A stretch of 64,000 nucleotides of DNA from Gillisia sp. Hel1_33_143 (GTDB lineage Bacteria; Bacteroidota; Bacteroidia; Flavobacteriales; Flavobacteriaceae): contig NZ_LT629737.1 of NCBI RefSeq assembly GCF_900104765.1, forward strand, positions 992,001 through 1,056,000, read 5' to 3'. Within the stretch, counting starts at the first letter, position 1; each line of letters opens with the position of its first letter. Below, in pieces: positions 1 to 9,857 of the stretch. The notes under the pieces were generated by a model. That model saw only the letters and a program-made list of their open reading frames with translations. It did not search any database and was not told where the DNA came from. Made by a program: the position numbers and the translations under genes.

Positions 1-1434
1 CATAAAATGAATGTTCTTATCTGCTAACCCGGCAAATCGGGCTCCGGCAAAAGCTTCAGATTTTCTTATAAAACCTTTTACTTCTCTAATCTCTGGCAAG
101 TCGATCTCATTAGGTTGTTTCGATTTTAAGAAACTTCGCATCTCTTCATAAATAGCTTCCAGTCTTTTGGTATCATCGCCCATACTTTTATTAAAGTCGA
201 TAGCAAATTCAACATATCTTAAGACATCGGTATCCCATACAGCGGTATTTCCAGAAGTTTGATAAGCTACATGTACATCATGACCTTGATCTACCAATCT
301 TATAAAGGTTCCGCCCATAGAGATCACATCGTCATCTGGATGAGGAGAGAAAATGATTGATCTTTTATGTGCCGGTTCCGATCTTTCCGGGCGTTGAGTT
401 TCATCTGCATTGGGTTTTCCACCCGGCCAGCCTGTAATGCTGTGTTGAAGATTATTAAATACTTCAATATTGATGTTGTAGGCAGGACCTTTTTCGGTGG
501 CTAATTGTGCCATCCCGTTATTGTTGTAATCTTCGTCGGTAAGTTTTAAGATAGGTTTTCCAATTTCTGAAGATAACCAGATCACCGCTTTTTTAATTTG
601 CTGATCGTCCCATAAACAATCTTTCACCAACCATGGCGTGTTGAATCTTGTTAATTCTGAAGCCGCTTCAGTATCTAAAATAAACTCCACTTTATCTGAA
701 TGTTGCAGGTAGGTTGCAGGTACATTTCCTGAAATTTCTCCTTCTACAGCCTTTTTAATAATACTGGCTTTTTTCTTGCTCCAAGCCATTAAAATGATCT
801 CTCTGGCTTTGAAAATAGTACCAATTCCCATGGTAATGGCTTTTGTAGGTACATTTTCTTTACCGCCAAAATCTCTTGAGGCATCTCTTCTGGTAAGATC
901 GTCTAAAGTAACCAGTCTCGTTCCGGAATTGGGAGCAGATCCAGGTTCATTAAAACCAATATGTCCTGTTCTACCAATTCCTAAAATTTGAAGATCAAGG
1001 CCTCCTAATTCTTCGATTTTATTTTCATAATCCAGACAAAAAGCAGCAATATCTTCTTTCTTTAAAGTACCATCAGGAATATGAATATTCTCTTTTAAAA
1101 TATCGATATGATCAAAAAGATTTTCGTTCATGAACGTTACATAGCTTTGTGGCGCTGTAGGTTGCATGGGAAAATATTCATCTAGATTGAAAGTGATCAC
1201 ATTCTTAAAACTTAAACCTTCTTCCTTGTGCATTCTAACCAATTCCTGATAAACCTCCACTGGAGTAGCTCCGGTAGCAAGACCTAACACTGTAGGAATA
1301 CCCTCCTTTTGCTTTTTAATGATAAGGTTGGAAATTCTTTTAGCAACACTTTTAGATGCTAAATGTTCATCTGGAAAAACACTTACCGGTAATTTTTCAT
1401 ACCGTGTTTCTTCAAGGAGATTTAGTCTGGCCAT
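1..1434 (-). CDS. nagB: Glucosamine-6-phosphate deaminase with C-terminal LmbE/PIG-L domain (3' end outside window)
   Basis: Converts glucosamine-6-phosphate to fructose-6-phosphate and ammonia, the step that brings amino sugars into glycolysis. The N-terminal part reads as NagB, with the FNLDEYF active-site segment and GRTGHIGFNEP. After about residue 300 comes a second domain with an SPHPDDD zinc-binding motif typical of the PIG-L/LmbE deacetylase-like family. This two-domain form of about 640 residues is known in Bacteroidota. The ATG at 1434 gives the expected MARLNLLEETRYEKL start. The reading frame is open to the window edge, so the C-terminus is missing. It lies 42 bp downstream of the ROK regulator on the same strand, so the two are probably one operon. 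The role of the LmbE half is not known; it may act on acetylated amino sugars, but that is inference. Confidence 0.93.
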   Translation of the reverse strand, partial: MARLNLLEETRYEKLPVSVFPDEHLASKSVAKRISNLIIKKQKEGIPTVLGLATGATPVEVYQELVRMHKEEGLSFKNVITFNLDEYFPMQPTAPQSYVTFMNENLFDHIDILKENIHIPDGTLKKEDIAAFCLDYENKIEELGGLDLQILGIGRTGHIGFNEPGSAPNSGTRLVTLDDLTRRDASRDFGGKENVPTKAITMGIGTIFKAREIILMAWSKKKASIIKKAVEGEISGNVPATYLQHSDKVEFILDTEAASELTRFNTPWLVKDCLWDDQQIKKAVIWLSSEIGKPILKLTDEDYNNNGMAQLATEKGPAYNINIEVFNNLQHSITGWPGGKPNADETQRPERSEPAHKRSIIFSPHPDDDVISMGGTFIRLVDQGHDVHVAYQTSGNTAVWDTDVLRYVEFAIDFNKSMGDDTKRLEAIYEEMRSFLKSKQPNEIDLPEIREVKGFIRKSEAFAGARFAGLADKNIHFM

Positions 1435-1476
1435 AATAAAGTTTTACAATAAGGTTGTTGATTATATGTAACTTAT

Positions 1477-2748
1477 TTAGTTAAGTTGCGCTTTGGCTAC
1501 AGCTATCTGTTGTTTAAAGATATGATCCATAATGGCTACGGTGGCACCTAACAAACTTGAGTTCTTTCCTAGTTTGGAAAGCTCAATTTCGGTGCGTTCT
1601 TTTAGCTGGATCATACAATAAGTATTTATAGATTGCTGTATTGGAGTTGTTATAAACTGTTTAGCTTCGGCTATTTTACCTTCCAGGATAATAAGTTCCG
1701 GGTTAAAGATCTGTATTAGAATAGCTATTCCTTTTCCTAGACTTATACCAATATCAGAAAGCACATTAATTGCAAATTGATCTCCGCGATTGGCAGCTTC
1801 AATAATAATAGAGGGTTCTAAATTTTCGAGTTCATTGCTAACCAAATCTTTTAAAATAGAATGTTGTCCAGCCTCAATTCCATCTTTAGCTTTTTTCACC
1901 AATGCAATTCCGGAGGCCACGGTTTCTAAGCACCCTCTTTTCCCGCAATGGCATAACGCTCCGTCTTCTACTAAAGGAATATGACCGAATTCTCCTGCAA
2001 AGCCTGAAGACCCCATGTGCAGTTTCCCACCCATAATAATACCAAGACCAATTCCCCAGTCCATAGATAGTACCAGAACATTATTCTTGTTCTTGGCGAG
2101 TCCAAATCTAAATTCTGCCAAACATGCACTTTTAGCATCGTTTAATATAACTACAGGCTTATTAAATTTTTTCTCAAACTCTGCTTGGAGATTTTGTGGC
2201 TGATGATCTTTTAGAAAATAAGTAAAATTGGTTCCGTTTTCTGAAGATACCAGTCCGGGCATACTAATTCCTATACCCATCAACTTATCAGAATTAATAT
2301 TAGATTCTGCTATGAGTTCTGTGGCATGCTCATGCAAAATGTTCACAATATCAAAATCTTTAGAAATTATGGTACGTACGTTCTTTTCAAATAATATTTG
2401 GTGAGTATTATCCAGTATAGCTAATTGTATTTGGAACCGTTCAATATGGATGCTCAACACAAAAAAAGTGTTCTCCTTTAATCCAAATAGATCTGGTTTT
2501 CTCCCACCTACAGATTCACCTCTTCCTTGTTTAGCTACAATTCCATCTGCAACCAACTGATTTAATAAAGACATGGAGGTAGGCAGACTTACATTAAAAG
2601 TGCTACAAATATCTGCGTTAGTATTGGCTCCGTTAAAATAAAGATGCTTAATAATCCTTATTTTTTGAAGATATTTTTTCCTCTCTACGTTACTCAATCC
2701 CGGTGGTGGAGAATGGTTGATAAAAAATTCCTGCAATTCTTTAGACAT
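1477..2748 (-). CDS. ROK-family transcriptional regulator (NagC/Mlc-like)
   Basis: Probable sugar-responsive repressor of the neighbouring amino-sugar genes. The first 80 residues form a winged helix-turn-helix (TNADICSTFNVSLPTSMSLL). Residues from about 90 onward are a ROK sugar-kinase-like domain with GIGISMPG, the GLGIIMGG loop and the cysteine/histidine cluster CHCGKRGCLET that binds zinc in ROK proteins. The length of 423 residues fits NagC/Mlc-type regulators rather than plain ROK kinases. It is transcribed with nagB and away from the NagX/GH3 genes, the usual arrangement for a local regulator. The effector is unknown; N-acetylglucosamine-6-phosphate or a muropeptide-derived sugar would fit the context. 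Confidence 0.88.
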   Translation of the reverse strand: MSKELQEFFINHSPPPGLSNVERKKYLQKIRIIKHLYFNGANTNADICSTFNVSLPTSMSLLNQLVADGIVAKQGRGESVGGRKPDLFGLKENTFFVLSIHIERFQIQLAILDNTHQILFEKNVRTIISKDFDIVNILHEHATELIAESNINSDKLMGIGISMPGLVSSENGTNFTYFLKDHQPQNLQAEFEKKFNKPVVILNDAKSACLAEFRFGLAKNKNNVLVLSMDWGIGLGIIMGGKLHMGSSGFAGEFGHIPLVEDGALCHCGKRGCLETVASGIALVKKAKDGIEAGQHSILKDLVSNELENLEPSIIIEAANRGDQFAINVLSDIGISLGKGIAILIQIFNPELIILEGKIAEAKQFITTPIQQSINTYCMIQLKERTEIELSKLGKNSSLLGATVAIMDHIFKQQIAVAKAQLN

Positions 2749-2813
2749 ACATAAAATTTAAATTTGAAATTAATTTGTCATTAAGATTAGTCCTTTTTTG
2801 ACAGATAGGAAGG

Positions 2814-2847
2814 AATAATATTTTTTAAAATTAGATAAAATATTATT
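2814..2847. promoter_or_regulatory. Candidate operator: 11-bp inverted repeat in divergent regulator/NagX region
   Basis: AATAATATTTT (2814-2824) and its exact reverse complement AAAATATTATT (2837-2847) are separated by 12 bp. They lie in the 298-bp AT-rich gap between the ROK gene (2748, leftward) and the NagX-like gene (3047, rightward). NagC/Mlc operators are AT-rich inverted repeats, so this is a plausible binding site for the adjacent regulator. A second inverted pair, GATCGAT near 2881 and ATCGATC near 2941, lies in the same gap. In so AT-rich a region chance palindromes are possible. Confidence 0.4.
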
Positions 2848-3046
2848 TTCAAAAAAGACTTTATTAATTTTTTTATGAAAGATCGATTATTTATTTAAAA
2901 TTTATATTTTTAAGCATTGGTTTTAAAAACAATCTTAAAATCGATCGTAATTTACTGGCTCAATATAAGTAAACATTGAGTTCTTAAAGCATTGGAGATT
3001 AAAAAATCTATTTCTCCTTCTAATTTTAACTTATGTTAATGATGCA

Positions 3047-4174
3047 ATGGTAAACGGAGTTCAAAGATATTTTGCACTAGATGTATTAAGAGGTCTAACC
3101 ATTGCCTTAATGATCTTGGTTAATAATCCTGGTAGCTGGTCTAATATATATGCTCCTTTTAAACATGCTGTCTGGCATGGTTTTACAATTACAGATCTGA
3201 TATTTCCAACCTTCTTATTTGTGGTAGGTAATGCTATGAGTTTTAGCTTAAGAAAGAACAAATACATTTCTAACAAAGTATTTCTGAAGAAGATCTTAAA
3301 GCGGAGTTTCCTAATATTTTTTATAGGCCTTTCTTTAAATGCGTTTCCTTTTATTATAAGAAATGAGTTTGGTGAAATTGTTTTAAAAGACTTCTCAGAA
3401 ATACGCATTATGGGAGTGCTGCAGAGAATTGCAATTTGTTATTTGATTGCGGGCTTATTGCTCCATTTCATCAAAACTCAGGCAAGTCTAATTATTAGCA
3501 TCAATATCTTACTATTTTATTGGTGGGTATTATATAGGTTTGGCAATGCATTAGATCCATTCGGACTTCAGGGAAATGCAGCCTTAAAATTTGATCTTTT
3601 GATCTTCCAACCGGAAAATTTATGGAAAGGGTTTGGAATAAGGTTTGACCCTGAAGGCTTGTTAAGTACCTTGCCAGCAGTGGTAAATGTAATTGCAGGT
3701 TATGTGGCAGGAGTTTTTATACAGACTTCTGGAAATAAACTCACTACGGTATGGAAACTAGCACTTGGGGGATTAGTATTATTAATTGTATCGTTGTTTT
3801 GGGATAATTATTTTCCTATAAATAAAGCGTTATGGACCAGCTCTTTTGTGCTTTATTCTATTGGTTGGGACTTATTGATTATTGCAGTTCTTATAATAAT
3901 ATTAGAGCTGTGGCATTTTAAAAAGTGGGCCAAAATTTTTATAGCATTCGGAAGAAATCCTCTTTTCATTTTTGTGCTATCTGGTATTTTTTCTGAGTTA
4001 TTGAGTATTGTTTGGATACATGGAGCTGCTTTGAAAATTTGGATCTATACTAATGCTTTTTTAAGCTGGCTTACCAAATACAATGCTTCCCTAGCTTTTG
4101 CCGTTAGTTTTATGTTGCTAATGTGGTGCATTGGTTATATTATGGACAGAAAGAAGATCTATATAAAAGTTTAA
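3047..4174 (+). CDS. NagX-like multi-pass membrane acyltransferase (COG4299, DUF5009-type)
   Basis: A 375-residue inner-membrane protein related to heparan-alpha-glucosaminide N-acetyltransferase and to bacterial NagX. It opens with RYFALDVLRGLTIALMILVNNPG, the conserved N-terminal signature of this family, and has about ten hydrophobic segments. In other bacteria NagX genes sit in N-acetylglucosamine catabolic clusters, as this one does beside nagB and a ROK regulator; the substrate is not firmly established. The ATG at 3047 places the signature at the very N-terminus, and nearby ATGs at 3033-3042 are in other frames. The GH3 fusion gene follows after about 45 bp on the same strand, suggesting co-transcription. 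Confidence 0.85.
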   Translation: MVNGVQRYFALDVLRGLTIALMILVNNPGSWSNIYAPFKHAVWHGFTITDLIFPTFLFVVGNAMSFSLRKNKYISNKVFLKKILKRSFLIFFIGLSLNAFPFIIRNEFGEIVLKDFSEIRIMGVLQRIAICYLIAGLLLHFIKTQASLIISINILLFYWWVLYRFGNALDPFGLQGNAALKFDLLIFQPENLWKGFGIRFDPEGLLSTLPAVVNVIAGYVAGVFIQTSGNKLTTVWKLALGGLVLLIVSLFWDNYFPINKALWTSSFVLYSIGWDLLIIAVLIIILELWHFKKWAKIFIAFGRNPLFIFVLSGIFSELLSIVWIHGAALKIWIYTNAFLSWLTKYNASLAFAVSFMLLMWCIGYIMDRKKIYIKV

Positions 4175-4219
4175 ATTCTGTAAACCTCTGGTTTGCTTAT
4201 AATCATCTATTATTTTAAT

Positions 4220-7174
4220 ATGAAATTATTCCAATTTTACACCTTATTACTTTTAACTCTTTGCATAGGGCTGAATTCTTTTGCTCAGGAAGCTAAAGTT
4301 AGAACTCCAGAATTTGTTCAATTTAAACACAGTGTCTGGGTAGATTCTATAATGAAAACTTTAACTCCAGATGATCGTATTGCTCAGATGTTAATGGTAG
4401 CAGCCTATTCAAATAGGGGTACGGAGCATAAAGAAGAAATTCTAAAACTCATTAAAGAACAAAAGATTGGTGGAGTTATCTTTTTTCAAGGCGGTCCGGT
4501 AAGGCAAGTAGCGTTGATGAATGAATATCAAGCAGCCTCGAAAGTTCCTTTAATAGGAGCTATTGATGCAGAATGGGGATTAGGAATGCGGTTAGATAGT
4601 ACCATTAGTTACCCCTTCCAGATGCCTATGGGTGCTATGAAAAATGATACACTTATCTATAAAATGGGAACCCAGATAGCCGAGCAAATTAAAAGGGTTG
4701 GGTTGCACATCAACTTTGCTCCAGATGTAGATGTTAATAACAATCCCGATAATCCAGTGATTAATTACAGGTCTTTTGGAGAGAACAAATATAAAGTAGC
4801 AGAAAAAGGGATTGCTTATATGAACGGACTTCAAGATTCGGGAGTCTTAGCTACAGCAAAGCATTTTCCGGGACATGGAGATACGGCTACAGATTCGCAT
4901 TACGCTCTTCCGCAGATAAATCATAACAGAACACGCTTAGATACTCTAGAACTTTACCCTTTCCGCGAAATTGTAAACGCGGGAATTGGGGGAGTTATGG
5001 TAGCGCATTTAGATATTCCGGTTTTAGATTCTACGGGAGTTCCTTCCACCTTATCTAAACCTATAATTTCAGGATTATTGAAACAGGAATTGAATTTTGG
5101 CGGATTGATAGTTACAGATGCCATGAATATGAAAGGAGTAACTACCGGACATGAACCTGGAATAGTAGATAAAGATGCGGTTTTGGCAGGGAATGATCTT
5201 TTAGAATTTACTGAAGATATCCCTATGGCAATTTCAGAAATTAGAAAAGCAATCAATCAGGGTTTAATAACTCAAAAACAAATTGATGAAAGATGTAGAA
5301 AGATCCTGGCGGTGAAACAATGGGTTGGACTGAATAAATATCAACCAATTTCAACAGAAAACATTATTGAAGATCTTGATAAGCCGGAATATCATTTATT
5401 AAACAGGCAGCTTACGGAGGCTAGCTTAACGATTCTTAAAAATAATAAAGATCTATTGCCACTTAAAAGGTTAGATACTCTAAAGATTGCTGCTATTTCT
5501 ATAGGTAAAGAAGAGCGTTCTAAATTTCAGGAAACCTTAGGGTTATATACAAATATCACCAATTTTAATATTTCAAGAGATGCCACTTCAGAAGATATTT
5601 CAGCAATAGAGAAGGAGTTAGAAAATTTTAATTTAATTATTGCTGCTGTGCATGATCATAGCAAATTCCCTAGAAATGGTTTTGATCTTTCCGAAGAAGG
5701 AAAACAGTTTATTAGTAAAATTTCTTCAGAAGAAAATGTGATCATGACATTTTTTAAGAATCCTTATGTAATTAATGATATTGATCTAATTGAAAAATCT
5801 TCTGCTTTAATTTTAGGGTATCAGGATACTGATAATTCTGAGGATCTGGCGGCACAATTAATTTTTGGTGGGATAGGAGCAAATGGGAGATTACCGGTAA
5901 GTATTGGAGACAAATTTAAAGAAGGGGATGGATTGGATGTTGAAGGCAGAATTCGATTTAAATATACGCTGCCGGAAGATGCAGGAATGGATTCTCAAAT
6001 TCTATATAAAAAAATAGATTCTTTAATGCAAGAGTCTATAGATGCTAAAGCGATTCCTGGAGGTCAGATCTTAGTAGCAAAAGGAATGAAGGTGGTAATG
6101 CACAAAGCTTATGGCTATCATGAATATAGCGATACTATTAAAGTTAAAATTTCTGACATCTATGATCTTGCTTCGGTTACCAAAGTTTCTTCTGCTTTAG
6201 CGGCATTGATGAAATTAAAAGATGAAGGTAAGTTTGATCTAAATGCAGGAATAGATGCGTATTTACCATATTTCAAAAATTCTAATAAAGCAGGAATTCC
6301 GTTTAGACAGATCTTAGCACACCAAGCTGGTTTTAAGCCTTGGATTCCTTACTGGAAAAATACGCTTAGAAAGAATGGAAGTTACAAATGGAATACGTTT
6401 AAGAAAGATTCTTCTAAAAGATATCCTATAAAAGTTTCAGAAAATATGTGGCTATTTAAAGATTATAGAGATAAGATATACAGAGAGATCAAGAATTCGC
6501 CATTAGAGAAAGACCGTAAGTATCTATATTCCGGATTGGCATTTTATCTGTTGCCGGGAATTGTGGAGAATATTACCAAAGAAGATTATATAGATTATTT
6601 AAATGAGCATTTTTATGCTCCTCTTGGTGCAACAACTTTAACCTATAAGCCATCAGATAAATTTTCTGGAGATAGAATTGTTCCTACAGAGCATGATTAT
6701 TTATTCAGAAACAAACCAATACATGGGAGTGTGCATGATGAAGGCGCTATTATGATGGGAGGAGTCTCTGCAAATGCCGGATTATTTGCCAACGCTAATG
6801 ATCTTGCTAAACTATTGCAGATGTATCTGAATGGAGGAAATTATGGAGGAGTTCAATATATTTCCACAGAAACCTTAAAAGAATTTACCAGTTATCAATT
6901 CCCGGAAAATGATAACCGCAGAGGCTTAGGATTTGATAAGCCGAGTTTGGGAGATAGAAAACCAGATGGCAATGCAGCATTAAGTGCTAGTAAGGAGAGT
7001 TATGGGCATACCGGCTTTACCGGAATTATGGTATGGATGGATCCAAAAACAGATCTGCTCTACCTATTTCTTTCTAATAGAGTTTTGCCAAGCAGAGAAA
7101 ACACCAGACTTTACCAAATGAATACCAGAACTAAGATCCAGCAGGTACTTTATGATGCTATAAATATTAATTAG
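4220..7174 (+). CDS. GH3 beta-N-acetylhexosaminidase (NagZ-type) fused to a serine beta-lactamase-fold hydrolase
   Basis: A secreted two-domain enzyme. The start at 4220 gives a clear signal peptide (MKLFQFYTLLLLTLCIGLNSFAQ region); an upstream in-frame start at 4193 would add nine residues before it. Residues about 35-380 are a GH3 domain with the NagZ signature KHFPGHGD at about 214-221 and the nucleophile context TDAMNMKG near residue 300. A GH3 C-terminal-like region follows, then from about residue 595 a beta-lactamase/esterase-like domain with SVTK (SxxK), YSG and HTG motifs. The fusion is a known Bacteroidota architecture. It probably removes GlcNAc from peptidoglycan or chitin-like fragments in the periplasm or at the cell surface, while the second half could act on a muropeptide or ester. 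The YSG motif differs from the common YxN, so beta-lactam hydrolysis should not be assumed. Confidence 0.9.
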   Translation: MKLFQFYTLLLLTLCIGLNSFAQEAKVRTPEFVQFKHSVWVDSIMKTLTPDDRIAQMLMVAAYSNRGTEHKEEILKLIKEQKIGGVIFFQGGPVRQVALMNEYQAASKVPLIGAIDAEWGLGMRLDSTISYPFQMPMGAMKNDTLIYKMGTQIAEQIKRVGLHINFAPDVDVNNNPDNPVINYRSFGENKYKVAEKGIAYMNGLQDSGVLATAKHFPGHGDTATDSHYALPQINHNRTRLDTLELYPFREIVNAGIGGVMVAHLDIPVLDSTGVPSTLSKPIISGLLKQELNFGGLIVTDAMNMKGVTTGHEPGIVDKDAVLAGNDLLEFTEDIPMAISEIRKAINQGLITQKQIDERCRKILAVKQWVGLNKYQPISTENIIEDLDKPEYHLLNRQLTEASLTILKNNKDLLPLKRLDTLKIAAISIGKEERSKFQETLGLYTNITNFNISRDATSEDISAIEKELENFNLIIAAVHDHSKFPRNGFDLSEEGKQFISKISSEENVIMTFFKNPYVINDIDLIEKSSALILGYQDTDNSEDLAAQLIFGGIGANGRLPVSIGDKFKEGDGLDVEGRIRFKYTLPEDAGMDSQILYKKIDSLMQESIDAKAIPGGQILVAKGMKVVMHKAYGYHEYSDTIKVKISDIYDLASVTKVSSALAALMKLKDEGKFDLNAGIDAYLPYFKNSNKAGIPFRQILAHQAGFKPWIPYWKNTLRKNGSYKWNTFKKDSSKRYPIKVSENMWLFKDYRDKIYREIKNSPLEKDRKYLYSGLAFYLLPGIVENITKEDYIDYLNEHFYAPLGATTLTYKPSDKFSGDRIVPTEHDYLFRNKPIHGSVHDEGAIMMGGVSANAGLFANANDLAKLLQMYLNGGNYGGVQYISTETLKEFTSYQFPENDNRRGLGFDKPSLGDRKPDGNAALSASKESYGHTGFTGIMVWMDPKTDLLYLFLSNRVLPSRENTRLYQMNTRTKIQQVLYDAININ

Positions 7175-7195
7175 CTAATAAGTGTAACCGTTTTA

Positions 7196-7226
7196 AAACT
7201 CCTGCCTTGAGCGGGAGTTTTTATTT
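7196..7226 (+). terminator. Intrinsic terminator after the GH3 fusion gene
   Basis: The hairpin ACTCCTGC-cttga-GCGGGAGT is followed by TTTTTATTTTT. It lies 20 bp after the GH3 stop codon and separates that gene from the TonB-dependent receptor. Confidence 0.8.
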
Positions 7227-7333
7227 TTATGTTATTCATCGAATAAGCAGGCAATTAATTAGATGTTTTTATAGAAATAGTATATTTGTTTAATGCTTAA
7301 CGCTTAAAAACCCCAATTTTCTAATTATTTCGA

Positions 7334-9766
7334 ATGAAACAATATTGTTTGAACCCCCTTGTTTACTTGATTGCCCTACTCTCTATTCCAAGTTTTTCTC
7401 AAAATTCTATTAACGGATCTATTACAGATTCAGACAAAAATCCTGTTGCATTTGCGAATGTAATTTTGCTTCAAGCAAAAGATTCTGCAACTGTTTATAA
7501 AGGAACCGTGTCTGAAGAAGATGGGAAATTTATAATTGAAGATGTAGCAGATGATGAGTACGTGCTTCAAATAAGCTTTGTAGGTTACGAAGATTATTTG
7601 AAAAAAATAAAGGTTAAAAATGGTGAGAATTTAGGACGGATCATACTAAAAGAATCTGAAAACGGACTGGATGAAGTAGTTGTGAATGCTCGCAAGCCTA
7701 AGGTATCTAGGAAAGTAGACAGATTGGTTTTTGATGTTGAAAACACTAGTATTTCCAGCGGAGATTCCTGGGATATCTTAAAATACACTCCCGGAGTTAT
7801 GGTGAGCCAGGGCCAGTTGCTTATAAAGAACAAACCCGCTGTAGTTTATATAAATGACAGGAAGGTTTATTTAAGTCAGCAGGAGTTGCAGCAGTTATTA
7901 CAGGGTTTTTCCGGGAACAATATAAAATCTGTTGAAGTGATCACTAATCCCCCTGCAAGATATGATGCAGATGGAGGGGCCATTTTAAACATAGTTACTT
8001 CTAAGAATATTTCTATTGGATATAAGGGAGACATTAGTGCTTCTAATACTATTGCAATAGTTCCAAAATATACGGTTGGGACAAGCCAATATTACAAGAA
8101 TGACTGGTTGAATGCTTATGCTAGTTATAACTACAATTCTAGATACGATTATAAAGAGGATATTGGTAATATTACTTATTATGAGCCTGATGGAAATGTA
8201 GATTCTTATTGGGATAACATCTTTAAAAAAGATTCAAGAACCATTTCTCATAGTTTGAACACAAATTTAGATTTCACATTGAATGAGAATAATAGCTTAA
8301 GCCTAAGTGCTAATCTACTTTTTACTCCAAAATCAGATTCAGAGATTTTAGGAAAAACAGAGATCTTTAATCCACAAAGGCAGTTAGATTCTTTATATAC
8401 TACAGATAGTGATGTAAATTCTAATCAAGATAACCTTTTGTTCAATGCTACCTATTCTTCTAATTTAAATGATAAGGGAGCAAATTTATCTGTTCAGGCT
8501 AATTATATCAATTATAAAAATGATCAATTTCAAGATCTTACCACAACATTTTTAAATTCTGAAGAGGTAGAGTATGATAGAAACAATTTTAGCACTGTTT
8601 CTTTTCAAGATACAGAGATCTTAGCAGCTCAGGTAGATCTTACTACAAGCATAGCCGGACTTCCATTTGAAACTGGACTTAAAGCTTCTAGAATTTTATC
8701 AGACAGCGGATTGGATTTCTTCAACGTTGATAATACCATAGATTATTCTGTAGGTTTCCTTTCTGATGCTTTTAAGTATGATGAAAATATTTATGCGGGA
8801 TATGTTAGTTTATCTAAAGATTGGGATAAATGGGCGGTAAAGGCAGGATTGAGAGGAGAATATACCGATGCTCTTGGAACTTCTTCTAATGTAGGAGCTT
8901 TAAACGATCAGCAATATTTTGAATTGTTTCCAACTTTCTTTTTACTGCATAGTCCCACAGAAGATCACTCCTATAGTCTAAATTATAGTAGAAGAATTTC
9001 CAGACCAGCCTTCCAAAGCTTAAATTCTTTTAGGTATTTCTTGAATGAAAATAACTTTCAAGAAGGAAATCCACAATTGCAGCCTGGAATAACCAATAAG
9101 ATCACCCTAAATTATACCTATAAATCTAAGCTTTCTTTTGATCTGTATTGGGAAGGCACCAACAATGCGATTACGATCTTACCCTTTCAAAATAATGAAT
9201 TTAAATTCTTGAGATCTGTAAATTCTAATTTAGATTACGATCAGCAATACAGCTTAGACGTTTCTTATTATTCTTATGTAAATGATTGGTGGTATTTCTA
9301 CGGACTGGCTTCTTTTTATAATCTAAAATCTGATTTCTATGCCTTGGAAAGCGGAAATCAAAAAGTGACTAATGAAGTTACCAGTGCATTTGTAAATATT
9401 TTCAATCAGTTCACGTTGTCTAAAGACAGAACGTTCACTATGGATGTTTCGGGAATGTATCTTCCAGATTTTATTGCCGGATCTTACGATTTTGATCCTC
9501 AGTATTCTTTAAATATCGGGTTGAGAAAATCATTCTTAAACGGACGTTTGATAGCTACGGTAAATGCAGATGATATTTTTAATACCAACAATATTCCGCT
9601 GGTATCAAAATATTTAAATCAGAACAATTCGTTCTTTGCTAAACCGGAATCTCGGAAAGTGAGATTTTCTCTAAGATATAAATTCGGAAACTTTAAATTA
9701 AGAGATAATCAGCGTGCTGTAGATGCTGAAGAAGGTGAGCGTTTAAAAGAAAAGTCGCTTTTATAG
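7334..9766 (+). CDS. TonB-dependent outer-membrane receptor-like beta-barrel protein (OMP_b-brl_3 type)
   Basis: An 810-residue outer-membrane protein. A signal peptide (residues 1-22) is followed by a carboxypeptidase-regulatory-like beta-sandwich (about 25-110, INGSITDSDKNPVAFANV), a plug-like segment (about 115-230 with the DEVVVNARKPK lead-in and NPPARYDADGGAILNIVT), and a long barrel rich in aromatic strands that ends in an aromatic-containing strand. This is the family often seen beside metal, peptide or carbohydrate uptake loci in Bacteroidota. No SusD partner is next to it, so it is not a classical Sus pair. A terminator separates it from the amino-sugar genes, so a link to that pathway rests on position only. 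Confidence 0.88.
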   Translation: MKQYCLNPLVYLIALLSIPSFSQNSINGSITDSDKNPVAFANVILLQAKDSATVYKGTVSEEDGKFIIEDVADDEYVLQISFVGYEDYLKKIKVKNGENLGRIILKESENGLDEVVVNARKPKVSRKVDRLVFDVENTSISSGDSWDILKYTPGVMVSQGQLLIKNKPAVVYINDRKVYLSQQELQQLLQGFSGNNIKSVEVITNPPARYDADGGAILNIVTSKNISIGYKGDISASNTIAIVPKYTVGTSQYYKNDWLNAYASYNYNSRYDYKEDIGNITYYEPDGNVDSYWDNIFKKDSRTISHSLNTNLDFTLNENNSLSLSANLLFTPKSDSEILGKTEIFNPQRQLDSLYTTDSDVNSNQDNLLFNATYSSNLNDKGANLSVQANYINYKNDQFQDLTTTFLNSEEVEYDRNNFSTVSFQDTEILAAQVDLTTSIAGLPFETGLKASRILSDSGLDFFNVDNTIDYSVGFLSDAFKYDENIYAGYVSLSKDWDKWAVKAGLRGEYTDALGTSSNVGALNDQQYFELFPTFFLLHSPTEDHSYSLNYSRRISRPAFQSLNSFRYFLNENNFQEGNPQLQPGITNKITLNYTYKSKLSFDLYWEGTNNAITILPFQNNEFKFLRSVNSNLDYDQQYSLDVSYYSYVNDWWYFYGLASFYNLKSDFYALESGNQKVTNEVTSAFVNIFNQFTLSKDRTFTMDVSGMYLPDFIAGSYDFDPQYSLNIGLRKSFLNGRLIATVNADDIFNTNNIPLVSKYLNQNNSFFAKPESRKVRFSLRYKFGNFKLRDNQRAVDAEEGERLKEKSLL

Positions 9767-9857
9767 ATCTTATATACGCTTTCTAAATATCTGTTTTTCA
9801 TCTTACTGATGCATATTGAAAACAAATTCTTAATTTTGCACTCTCAAATAAATTGAT

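Noticed and set aside
776-991. 71-residue open frame on the plus strand at the left edge
   Set aside because: It is antisense to the nagB reading frame, which is well supported by motifs.
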